Below are positions 17,362 through 24,513 of a stretch of DNA of 36,855 bases, piece after piece; position 1 is the first letter of the stretch, and each line of letters starts with the position of its first letter. The notes below the pieces were generated by a model, which had not been told where the DNA came from, searched no databases, and saw nothing but the letters and a program-made list of their open reading frames with translations. This DNA is from Paenibacillus dendritiformis (GTDB taxonomy: Bacteria; Bacillota; Bacilli; Paenibacillales; Paenibacillaceae): NCBI RefSeq assembly GCF_015845845.1, contig NZ_LDIG01000200.1:1-36855 (forward strand), given 5' to 3'. Made by a program: the position numbers and the translations under genes.

Positions 17362-17539
17362 GGCAGCCGATCTCTTCCATACATTCGCGAATTACGGCTT
17401 GCTCCAGCTTTTCGCCGATTTCCTGGCCGCCCCCGGGGAATAAATAAAATAAACCGTCGCGCTCCCGGCTTTGAGTCAGTAGAATCCGGTTGCGGTCATC
17501 GATAATGACCGCCTTCGCAGAATTGCGTATGGGCTTCAT
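17339..17539 (-). pseudogene. truncated NUDIX hydrolase
   Basis: The first ~60 residues of a NUDIX protein with a good Nudix box (GGGQEIGEKLEQAVIRECME, then EIGC). The frame runs out six residues later, where the lactate monooxygenase fragment begins in another frame. A normal NUDIX protein needs about 80 more residues. AAAGGAGG lies upstream; the ATG at 17539 or the TTG at 17551 could start it. The box itself is complete, but the fold is not, so activity is unlikely. It follows tmrB by a few bases and may have formed an operon with it. Confidence 0.72.
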
Positions 17540-17557
17540 GCTGCTGGTCAACCTCCT

Positions 17558-18154
17558 TTAACCAAAAAAACGGATATGCTTCACTTTGGTGGCGAGCCGA
17601 TCCCACGATTTCTTGAATGGGCCTCTCTCATCGGGCAATAACGGCAGTCCGCATTCGGTCGCGATGCGGATCACGACATCTTCCACCGTCATCGAATCGG
17701 TGTCGAGATGCTGCCGGAACACCGGCTGCGACAAACCGTCAATACATCGGTCTATCTGCTGGGCCGCCCACGACTGCGCTCCCTCGCCCCGGGTTTTCAG
17801 GCGCTTCAGCAGCGCTTCCTTCGACGCACATAAGGCAAAATGATGCACGATCGCGCCATCTTCCCGCAGCCTCCCTACGATCTCGTTGAAATAACCGGCA
17901 TTTACAATCGTCATCGGCACGATGATAGCCCCGTCATACTCGGCGTTCATATGACGAAGCATCGAGTAATTGCACTCCCGCCACATCGGATAATCTTGAA
18001 AATCGCTTCGCTTTATTTCATTGGGCACGTTTTTCCGAATGAAAAAACCTGCATTTTCCGGGTCGTAGACAAAAGAGCCCGGAATTCTGCGGTGCAGCTC
18101 ATAGGCTGTCGTCGTCTTGCCGGAGCCGAACGCCCCGTTCACCCATACAATCAT
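17558..18154 (-). CDS. tmrB: TmrB-like ATP-binding tunicamycin-resistance protein
   Basis: A 199-residue P-loop protein that follows B. subtilis TmrB along its whole length: MIVWVNGAFGSGKTTTAYEL at the start (Walker A at 7-14), YDPENAGFFIRKNVPNEI, then IIVPMTIVNAGYFNEIVGRL, SWAAQQIDRCIDGLSQPVF and a basic C-terminus ending KHIRFF. TmrB is membrane-associated through its C-terminal amphipathic helix and confers tunicamycin resistance in B. subtilis. I chose the inner ATG at 18154, behind GGAG and matching the start of TmrB, not the GTG at 18163. It is the only intact gene in the 16.5-18.4 kb stretch. Confidence 0.85.
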   Translation of the reverse strand: MIVWVNGAFGSGKTTTAYELHRRIPGSFVYDPENAGFFIRKNVPNEIKRSDFQDYPMWRECNYSMLRHMNAEYDGAIIVPMTIVNAGYFNEIVGRLREDGAIVHHFALCASKEALLKRLKTRGEGAQSWAAQQIDRCIDGLSQPVFRQHLDTDSMTVEDVVIRIATECGLPLLPDERGPFKKSWDRLATKVKHIRFFG

Positions 18155-18239
18155 TCGCTTCACTCCATCGTCTCGTGTAGCCCATAAGCCTGTCAGGCCG
18201 TCTTATACAATAGATACACATAGTAACGATCTGCATTGC

Positions 18240-18431
18240 TTACGATAAGCTGAGGCAGATTCCATCCTCATCGAGAAGGATGATCGGGGAGGCATATTCA
18301 AGCCTCTCCAACAGCGCAAGGCATGCCTCCACACCCGGCTTCCATCCAGCAATTCCAAATATTACTCTTAGTAATATAGACTGGAATCGGCTGGCCGTCA
18401 ACGAACTCATAATATGAACGAGCCCGGCTGT
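18240..18431 (-). pseudogene. unidentified coding remnant
   Basis: On the minus strand a protein-like stretch (YYEFVDGQPIPVYITKSNIW) is followed, after a one-frame change near 18,345, by another (WKPGVEACLALLERLEYASP, then IILLDEDGICLSLS and a TAA at 18240-18242). No ribosome site or full domain is present and I do not recognise the family. It may be the debris of a small gene. The rest of 18155-18517 holds only the hairpin at 18,444. Confidence 0.3.
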
Positions 18432-18443
18432 TCCGGGAACGCG

Positions 18444-18485
18444 GCAAGGCCGCCGGAGAAGAAATCCCTTCTTCGGCGGCCTTGC
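18444..18485 (-). terminator. strong hairpin after the Btr-like gene
   Basis: GCAAGGCCGCCG and CGGCGGCCTTGC form a perfect 12-bp stem, with an inner AGAAG/CTTCT extension, 32 bases past the stop of the Btr-like gene. It lacks a T tract. Confidence 0.65.
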
Positions 18486-18517
18486 AAATCGAATCCTTCC
18501 CGCAAACTATGGCCCGG

Positions 18518-20134
18518 CTAGGCCAGCGCGTTCAGCACGTCGTCGATTTTGCGGTTATGCGCGATGATGCCATAATTCATCCACGGCCAGAAATCGACCT
18601 CATATACGCACTGGTTCCGCACGGCCGGAAGCTTGCGCCATGCAGATGAATCCAATATATCTCTTTCCTCTCCGGGCGCTTCGGAATGACGCTTGTCGAA
18701 CGTAATGAACAGATGGTCGGCATCGAGCCGCGCAAGCCATTCCGCCGTCAGCGCAGCCTTCCGTGTACGGTTCGCCAACTGCCGCACGAGTGGATGCGGG
18801 TTCAAGCCGAGGTCGCGGTACAGAACCGGCCCCGTATACCCCAGCTCCGGCCCCCCGTACAAGCTGACGCCCGCAGCCGAGATTCTGAGGCACGCCACGG
18901 TTCCGTTCCGGACGGTGCGCTGCAGCCGGCTCCTCGCCTCCCCCGCCTTGCTCTCGTACTTCGCGATAATATCGTCGACCTTATCCGTCTTCCCCAGCAG
19001 GACGGCGGCGATGTGCAGCGTCGTGCGCCAGTCTTCGCCAGGGTGATCCAGCGAATGCACCGGCGCCAATCGTCCGAACCGTTCCCCGGGAATCCATCGG
19101 CCGAAGCCTTCATCGAGCAGTATGATATCGGGTTGGCGGCGGGAGAGGGCGCCGAGAGCGCCTTCCGCGACATCGAAAACAGGCACATGCTCGATCCCGA
19201 GATAGTCCTGCCGTCCCCACCCGGGACAGGTGCCCTGCATGACGGGCGTCATGCCAAGCGCCACCACGAAATCTTCGAGGAACGGAGCGAAGACGCGTGG
19301 CTGCTCGCGATGATTGCGCCGATAATGCCCAGGCGAGATCCCGACCTCCTGCCGGAAGCGGCGGCTGAAATAATATTCATTGTTGAAGCCGACATGCTGT
19401 CCGATCTCATACAGCCGATCATTCGTCGTCACCAGCAAGTGCTTTGCCCGTTCGATTCGGATTTTATTCACATAATCAAGCGGGGTGAAACCCGTCATTT
19501 TTTTGAATAAGCTGGTATATTTCCAGCGTGCGACAGCCGCCTGCTCCGCCAACTGCTCTACAGTCAACCGCTCCGTATAATGCTGCTCGATATGCAGAAT
19601 CGATTTGCGCACGGCATCGGCCTGGCTTGTTGCGCCCGCGGCCGCCCGATTTTGCCCCAGGATGAACCTCAGCAGTTGCTGGAACCGGATATGGTTGTCG
19701 AAAACAGCCATCGCATCGCTGTCATGCCGCCATCGATAAATGGCTTCCACCTGCTCGATACACTGCGAGAACGGATGGCATAATACCTCCCCTCGGCAAG
19801 GAAAAGGCTCGACCGCCCCGGGCGGTTCGTTCGCCCCGGCCCTGTCCGCCCGCAGCGCATCGAAGGCCAATTGATAACAGCACAAGCCGGCATCCCCGGA
19901 CACGACGGTGGATACCGAACCGGGAGGCGTGCTGTAGCATTTTCCCCGTTCGAGACGGAATCCCGTCCCGGCCATGTCGATTCTGCCGCTGCCTCTGGTG
20001 ACGACCCACAGCGAATAAGAATCGTTTTGTTCTTGCTTTTTGTGACCATTCGCGGCAAGCATGCAGTACCGAATGTCCTTCATTACATATACCCAGTCTG
20101 GGCGAGCCGATGGTTCGGCTGAATTCCCCTTCAT
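18518..20134 (-). CDS. AraC regulator fused to a siderophore-binding domain (Btr-like)
   Basis: A 538-residue, three-part protein. Residues ~20-160 form an AraC-type cupin/sensor region. Residues ~180-285 are the paired helix-turn-helix DNA-binding domain (LTVEQLAEQAAVARWKYTSL and IGQHVGFNNEYYFSRRFRQE). Residues ~290-538 are a periplasmic-binding-protein-like domain of the iron-siderophore type (PDIILLDEGFG, ending FWPWMNYGIIAHNRKIDDVL), without a signal peptide. This plan matches B. subtilis Btr, which binds bacillibactin in the cytoplasm and activates siderophore uptake. Its neighbours (siderophore-binding protein remnant, MFS transporter, Fur box) fit the same role. The ATG follows GGGGGATAAGGA. 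Confidence 0.88.
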   Translation of the reverse strand: MKGNSAEPSARPDWVYVMKDIRYCMLAANGHKKQEQNDSYSLWVVTRGSGRIDMAGTGFRLERGKCYSTPPGSVSTVVSGDAGLCCYQLAFDALRADRAGANEPPGAVEPFPCRGEVLCHPFSQCIEQVEAIYRWRHDSDAMAVFDNHIRFQQLLRFILGQNRAAAGATSQADAVRKSILHIEQHYTERLTVEQLAEQAAVARWKYTSLFKKMTGFTPLDYVNKIRIERAKHLLVTTNDRLYEIGQHVGFNNEYYFSRRFRQEVGISPGHYRRNHREQPRVFAPFLEDFVVALGMTPVMQGTCPGWGRQDYLGIEHVPVFDVAEGALGALSRRQPDIILLDEGFGRWIPGERFGRLAPVHSLDHPGEDWRTTLHIAAVLLGKTDKVDDIIAKYESKAGEARSRLQRTVRNGTVACLRISAAGVSLYGGPELGYTGPVLYRDLGLNPHPLVRQLANRTRKAALTAEWLARLDADHLFITFDKRHSEAPGEERDILDSSAWRKLPAVRNQCVYEVDFWPWMNYGIIAHNRKIDDVLNALA

Positions 20135-20226
20135 TCCTTATCCCCCTGAACCGATCTGACGAGATGGAAAAAGAAAGCCAATCAGCGCGAGGCTGAAAAG
20201 CTTTCCATGAACGGAGCGCATTCCGC

Positions 20227-20534
20227 TTACTTCACGAGCCATTGCAAAAAATCGTCGATTTTCTTCATGTTCGCCGTTATCGCGCCGGACTGCCAATGGA
20301 TTCGCTCCGCCTTGTGTACCTGTCCCTTTTGAACGGCCGGTAGCGACTTCCATAATGGACTGTCCAGCAATCCTCCACATAGATGCCCGCCACCCGCTGC
20401 GGATGGGCCGGAATCTTCACCTCGCCGAATTCGTCCGTCACCGTTCGCATGCCGCCCGCTTCGCTCTCCGTCCCGCCGTCCGGCTTATCCTGGCTCCCCG
20501 CCAGCAGCGCCGCCTGGTTCCCTGGTTCCGGCAT
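20227..20534 (-). pseudogene. iron-siderophore substrate-binding lipoprotein, middle deleted
   Basis: The mature N-terminus of a FhuD/FeuA-like binding protein is present (MRTVTDEFGEVKIPAHPQRV, then AGIYVED). At about 20,370 the sequence switches frame to its C-terminus, LLDSPLWKSLPAVQKGQVHK, then IHWQSGAITANMKKIDDFLQ and WLVK with a stop at 20227. Some 200 residues of the binding domain are missing. The signal peptide and lipobox are also absent: the frame opens directly at GNQAALLAGSQ, four bases after the MFS stop, so a second deletion removed the front. No ABC permease or ATPase gene is nearby. Confidence 0.82.
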
Positions 20535-20538
20535 GCTT

Positions 20539-21522
20539 CTAGTTCGTCATGCCCGCTTCCGCTTGCGGGGCTCCCTTTCTTCTCAAGGCGAATAAGGCCG
20601 AGATGGCGATGAGCAGCACGCAGAACGAATACGGCAGCGATAGATGAGCCGTATATAGTGCCGTGCCGGTAACGGGCCCCAAAAACGAGCCTCCGCCTTG
20701 AAGCGCCGCGATATAGGAAGCGACGGTCCGCTGCTCCTCATCCCGGACGGCCATCGAAGCCCCGGCGCTGTACCCCAGCAGCGTGAAGCCGATGCCGATG
20801 CCCAAGACCGCGAAATCGAGATATGCGAAGCGCAGCAGCGTCAGCAGGCCCAGCAGACCAATCGTGACGAAGAGCAGCCCGACCCGCAGCACCCGCGATG
20901 GATGCCATTTCAAATATTTGCTGATGACAATCTGCGAAGCGACCACCATGACGCCGGAGACGGCCAGGCCTAGACCGATAAGCTGCGTGGCGGCGCCATA
21001 CATCGGCGCCGTAAGGCCGATCACCGCCAAGCCTCCGCTCATCGCGGGACCAAGCACGAAGCCGAGCCCGTTGGCCGCTCCGAACAGGGCCATGCCCCGC
21101 GTGCGCGTCTCCGGCGTCGTCCAGCCCATCACATACGCCTGCGCCATGGCCGGAATGCCGCCGAAGAAGAAGCCAGCCGCCGTACGCAGCAGCAATAGCG
21201 TCCAGAACAGCCCGGCGCTCGCGGCGCCGTTAAAATGCGCCTCCGCGTAGTCCGCAAGCTGAGCGAACACCACCAGCGTCGCGACGTAGATGACCATGAT
21301 CGTTGCCAGCATCTTTTTCCTGCTCATGAAGGTCATTCTCTCCCAGAAGTACCCTCCAAGCAGCCAGGTCAAGCCCGTGATGGAGACGAGACAGCCGGAT
21401 TGAAGCTCGCTCAGCCCCAGATGGCGGGACAGCGGCCCGATAATCGGATTGAACGCGGCGATAGAGATCATCCCGCACAATACAATAAGAAACATAATGC
21501 CCATTCTGAATTTCACAAGCAT
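20539..21522 (-). CDS. MFS transporter, probably shortened by an in-frame deletion
   Basis: A major facilitator of 327 residues from the ATG at 21522, which follows AGGGGAGG; the longer open frame up to 21738 has no signal. TM1-5 look normal, with GYFWERMTFMSRKKML as the loop 2-3 motif and TRTRGMALFGAANGLGFVLG in TM5. After TAPMYGAATQ the sequence appears to pass straight to a TM8-like region (LIGLGLAVSGVMVVASQIVI then a YLKWHPSRVLR loop). Relatives are about 390-400 residues, so around 60-70 residues covering TM6-7 seem missing in frame near 20,985. In siderophore loci such genes usually export the siderophore. Activity is doubtful. Confidence 0.72.
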   Translation of the reverse strand: MLVKFRMGIMFLIVLCGMISIAAFNPIIGPLSRHLGLSELQSGCLVSITGLTWLLGGYFWERMTFMSRKKMLATIMVIYVATLVVFAQLADYAEAHFNGAASAGLFWTLLLLRTAAGFFFGGIPAMAQAYVMGWTTPETRTRGMALFGAANGLGFVLGPAMSGGLAVIGLTAPMYGAATQLIGLGLAVSGVMVVASQIVISKYLKWHPSRVLRVGLLFVTIGLLGLLTLLRFAYLDFAVLGIGIGFTLLGYSAGASMAVRDEEQRTVASYIAALQGGGSFLGPVTGTALYTAHLSLPYSFCVLLIAISALFALRRKGAPQAEAGMTN

Positions 21523-21764
21523 GCCTCCCCTTTCCTGCCCTTGCCGCTGCATTGGCCCGCCGCAAGCCATGGACAGCGAGGGCCGTGCCAGCCGCCGATG
21601 CGGCTGTACAACGCCATTGAGATTCGTTCTCAACGGTACCATGATACGATCGGGGAGAGGCGGCAGGCTACCACCAGCCGGATTCATTCGCTGGTTGCAC
21701 GGATCCGGACAGGCAAGCTTCGGCGCTCCGGGCGACAAGGATGCGGCAGGCTTTCTCCAATGAG

Positions 21765-22757
21765 CTAGTGGTCATGGCTAAGGCTGGCCGAAGACCGCCG
21801 GACCAGGCTGCCCGGATTGATGCCGTATTTCGTGCGGAACGCTTCCGCGAAATAGCTGGAGTTCGAATAGCCCACCGCGCAGGAGACATCGATGACATTC
21901 ATATTCCCTTCCGTCAACAGGCGGTAGGCCTTCTCCAGCCGCTGCTCCCGGAGGTAACCGTATACGGTCGCGCCGTACATTTCCTTGAAGCCGGTCTTCA
22001 GTTTGTAGTCGTTCAGCCCGATCAGCCGGGACAGCCCGAGCAGCGACGGCGGCTCCGCCATCCGCTCCAGCAGGATGTCCCGCGCTTCCCGGATTTTCAA
22101 CATATCGGTTCGGCTTAGCTTGGAGCGTCCCGGCAGACCATCCGCCAGGAAGGATCGGAAGGACATCGACAGCAGCTCCAATACGCTGCATTCGATCTCG
22201 ATATTTGTCGCTTTGCCGTTCCGGGCATATTCCATTAGCCGATTCAGGATGACCGTGGCGGCAGGAAGCGTCGTCTCCTGGAAGCTCCGGAACGATCGCC
22301 AACCCATAATTTGCGCAAAATCGACGCTTCTCGTTCCATCCGCCGCTTCCATGAAATGATGAAAGCTGGTCACGGGAATACCGATGCTTATCATCGTGAA
22401 TGCTTCCTTCCCGCCGAATTCGAAGCACTAATCTGCCTGATTGATGAATTGGAGCGAGCACATCTCCGGCATCATGCTGTATTCCTCGCCGTCGACCCGA
22501 ATGCCGCGCCCCCCTTGTACCGTGTAACTCAGCTCGACCATAGGCGCTTCCGCAGCGAGAGACAGCACGCAATCGCGATGCAGCTCATACTCCGATAAAA
22601 CGACTTCCATATCGTGGCGAGGGAGGAAGCGCCGGATTCCCCCTTCGCCAGCGGACATCGGCAGCTCCATCTGCGCGGCATGGGCCCCGCTCTGGCTCGT
22701 CAGCCTGAGCTCATCGAAAAAGCGGTTGAAATTGAGATGAAAGTCTGTCCCGTTCAT
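21765..22757 (-). pseudogene. AraC-family regulator with an in-frame TAG stop
   Basis: The whole coding sequence of about 330 codons is present in one frame, from the ATG at 22757 (behind GGAGGCG) to 21765. TAG at 22428-22430 interrupts it after SLQFINQAD; the frame resumes at once with CFEFGGKEAFTMISIGIPVT. The C-terminal AraC domain is complete (SRLIGLNDYKLKTGFKEMYG, then VIDVSCAVGYSNSSYFAEAF). It resembles PchR-type activators of siderophore genes. A Fur box in front, and a siderophore-type transporter and binding-protein remnant behind it on the same strand, support that role. A restart at the ATG 22394 could make a DNA-binding half without its sensor. Confidence 0.8.
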
Positions 22758-22785
22758 ATGGTGCGCCTCCGCTCTTCAATTATAA

Positions 22786-22800
22786 TGATAATCATTCTCA
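22786..22800. promoter_or_regulatory. Fur box upstream of the iron locus
   Basis: TGATAATCATTCTCA matches the 7-1-7 Fur box (TGATAATnATTATCA) with one mismatch, within a longer ATAATGATAATCATTCTCAT palindrome. It lies about 30 bases before the AraC start, where the promoter should be. It predicts iron repression of the AraC-MFS-binding-protein-Btr run of genes. Confidence 0.78.
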
Positions 22801-22859
22801 TTATTATAACGAAATCCTCCAATTCTGGCTATCCATTTAGGAAGATCGGATCAATTTTG

Positions 22860-23345
22860 AGGTTCTAAGAGGCAATTTGCCCAGCGTATACGTAGTATTG
22901 CGGTTCCGGGACGGCACTCCGGTCTGAATCAGGCTAAATATTAATGCGGTTTAATTAATAAAAATTATAGCCCGCGAAATTGTAAAAAAACATTCAATTC
23001 ACACACGTTCTTCTTTTTCCTATATGATAGAGACAAACAATTTTCCTTATTTTTCTACCTCGTTCTATCTTCCGTTTCGAAGTCTTTCACCCGCTTTACC
23101 TATTCACCGCTTCGCCGTTTGCCGTTTTGGCATATTCCGTTGTTCGCTTTTCTTCTGTGTGCCGCCATTGGGTATAAGCTCTATTATCATAGAGTTTATA
23201 TAACAACATTCCATAGAAAGGAGGGTATGCCCAGTCTCCCGTCGGATCGTCTTGAGCGTACTGGCAATCTACTAAGGAAGGAGGGTGCGTAATAAAGTTA
23301 AAGGGGTTCAACTATTGCGAAATGACGTGATCCAATCCAAAAATT
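22860..23345 (+). promoter_or_regulatory. long leader of the LPMO gene
   Basis: About 480 bases with no convincing gene. A TATGAT hexamer near 23,020-23,030 is a plausible -10 with a poor -35 (TTCACA). CTCTAT/ATAGAG (23179-23194) is a perfect inverted repeat. A 21-codon open frame (ATG 23227 to TAA 23292) follows AAAGGAGGGT at a very short spacing, and a second GGAAGGAGGGTG lies at its end. These may be a leader peptide or chance. The LPMO's own ribosome site is AAAGGAGGAAATCGT. I see no known riboswitch in the leader. Confidence 0.35.
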
Positions 23346-23360
23346 AAAGGAGGAAATCGT

Positions 23361-24419
23361 ATGAATCAGCTTCGTCTGTCGAATCCATTCCTGTCCAAGC
23401 TGCTTCTCTCCTGCGGAGTCATGCTGGCCGCCGTCGTCTGTATGGTGCTGTTCGCCGATAAAGCATTCGGGCACGGCTATGTCGAAGGACCGGCGAGCCG
23501 GGCCGCCTTGTGCAAATCCGGCCAGAACAAGGATTGCGGAGCGATCATTTGGGAGCCGCAAAGTCTGGAAGCTCCGAAGGGCTTCCCGAACGCAGGGCCT
23601 GCCGACGGCAAGATCGCCAGTGCCAACGGCGCTTTCCCGAAGCTTGACGAGCAATCGGCTACCCGTTGGGCCAAGGTCAACATTTCGAGCGGACAAAATA
23701 CGTTCAACTGGAAATTGACTGCGCCCCATGCGACGTCCAGCTGGAAATACTACATTACGAAGCCCGGCTGGAACCCGAATGCCGCGCTTACCCGCGATTC
23801 ATTCGTGCTGACTCCATTCTGCTCCGTGGACTATAAGGGAGCGCGCCCGCCGTACACCTACTCGGATACATGCAATGTTCCGGAGCGCACGGGCTACCAC
23901 GTCATCCTCGCCGTCTGGGAGATTGCGGACACGGCCAACGCCTTCTATAATGTCATCGACGTCAACTTCAGCGGCACCAATCCTGGCGACACCGAGCCGC
24001 CAACGGCGCCGACCGGCCTTGCCGTTACGGGAACGACCGCCACGAGCGTGTCGCTCTCATGGAAGGCCTCTACGGATAACGCAGGCGTGACGGGCTACCG
24101 CATTTACAACGGCAGCTCATTGGCTGCCTCCGTCTCCGGCTCCACGTTGAGCTATACGTTGAGCGGGCTTACCTCGAACACCTCCTATACGTTCTCGGTG
24201 CGAGCGGTGGACGCCGCCGGCAATGTTTCCGCGGACAGCAATGCCGTAACGGCGAAGACCGCCGACGGCCCGGCCGTTGCCGCCTGGGCCCCGAATACCT
24301 CCTATGCGGTTGGCGATCAGGTGACCTATAACGGTTCGGTCTATGAGTGCAGACAGCCGCATACTTCGCTGAACGGATGGGAGCCGCCGAACGTTCCCGC
24401 GTTGTGGACGCTGAAATAA
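23361..24419 (+). CDS. secreted chitin-active LPMO (AA10) with FN3 and CBM5/12
   Basis: A copper-dependent lytic polysaccharide monooxygenase that cuts crystalline chitin (or cellulose) oxidatively outside the cell. The signal peptide ends FADKAFG, leaving His38 ([10 protein letters not shown]) as the mature first residue, one half of the copper histidine brace; His123 in [10 protein letters not shown] is the other. AA10 spans 38-205, with [20 protein letters not shown] typical of chitin-type members. An FN3 domain (about 210-297, [10 protein letters not shown]) links to a C-terminal carbohydrate-binding module ([20 protein letters not shown], then ECRQPHTS). All domains are complete. No chitinase lies beside it. 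A strong terminator follows, so it is a single-gene unit. Confidence 0.95.
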   Translation: MNQLRLSNPFLSKLLLSCGVMLAAVVCMVLFADKAFGHGYVEGPASRAALCKSGQNKDCGAIIWEPQSLEAPKGFPNAGPADGKIASANGAFPKLDEQSATRWAKVNISSGQNTFNWKLTAPHATSSWKYYITKPGWNPNAALTRDSFVLTPFCSVDYKGARPPYTYSDTCNVPERTGYHVILAVWEIADTANAFYNVIDVNFSGTNPGDTEPPTAPTGLAVTGTTATSVSLSWKASTDNAGVTGYRIYNGSSLAASVSGSTLSYTLSGLTSNTSYTFSVRAVDAAGNVSADSNAVTAKTADGPAVAAWAPNTSYAVGDQVTYNGSVYECRQPHTSLNGWEPPNVPALWTLK

Positions 24420-24443
24420 TCCGCGTCTCCCTATAAAATGTAA

Positions 24444-24490
24444 ATCGCCCCCTACCTGGCCTTTCTGGCCAGGTGGGGGGCGATCTTTTT
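24444..24490 (+). terminator. intrinsic terminator of the LPMO gene
   Basis: A long stem, ATCGCCCCCTACCTGGCC with GGCCAGGTGGGGGGCGAT (one G.T pair), around a TTTCT loop, followed by CTTTTT. It separates the LPMO gene from the convergent SLH gene and may serve both. Confidence 0.92.
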
Positions 24491-24513
24491 CCTGTTCTGT
24501 GCAGCGGCAGCGG

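Noticed and set aside
23096-23311. 71-codon minus-strand frame in the LPMO leader
   Set aside because: No ribosome site or domain; it overlaps the ribosome-site-like motifs of the plus-strand leader.
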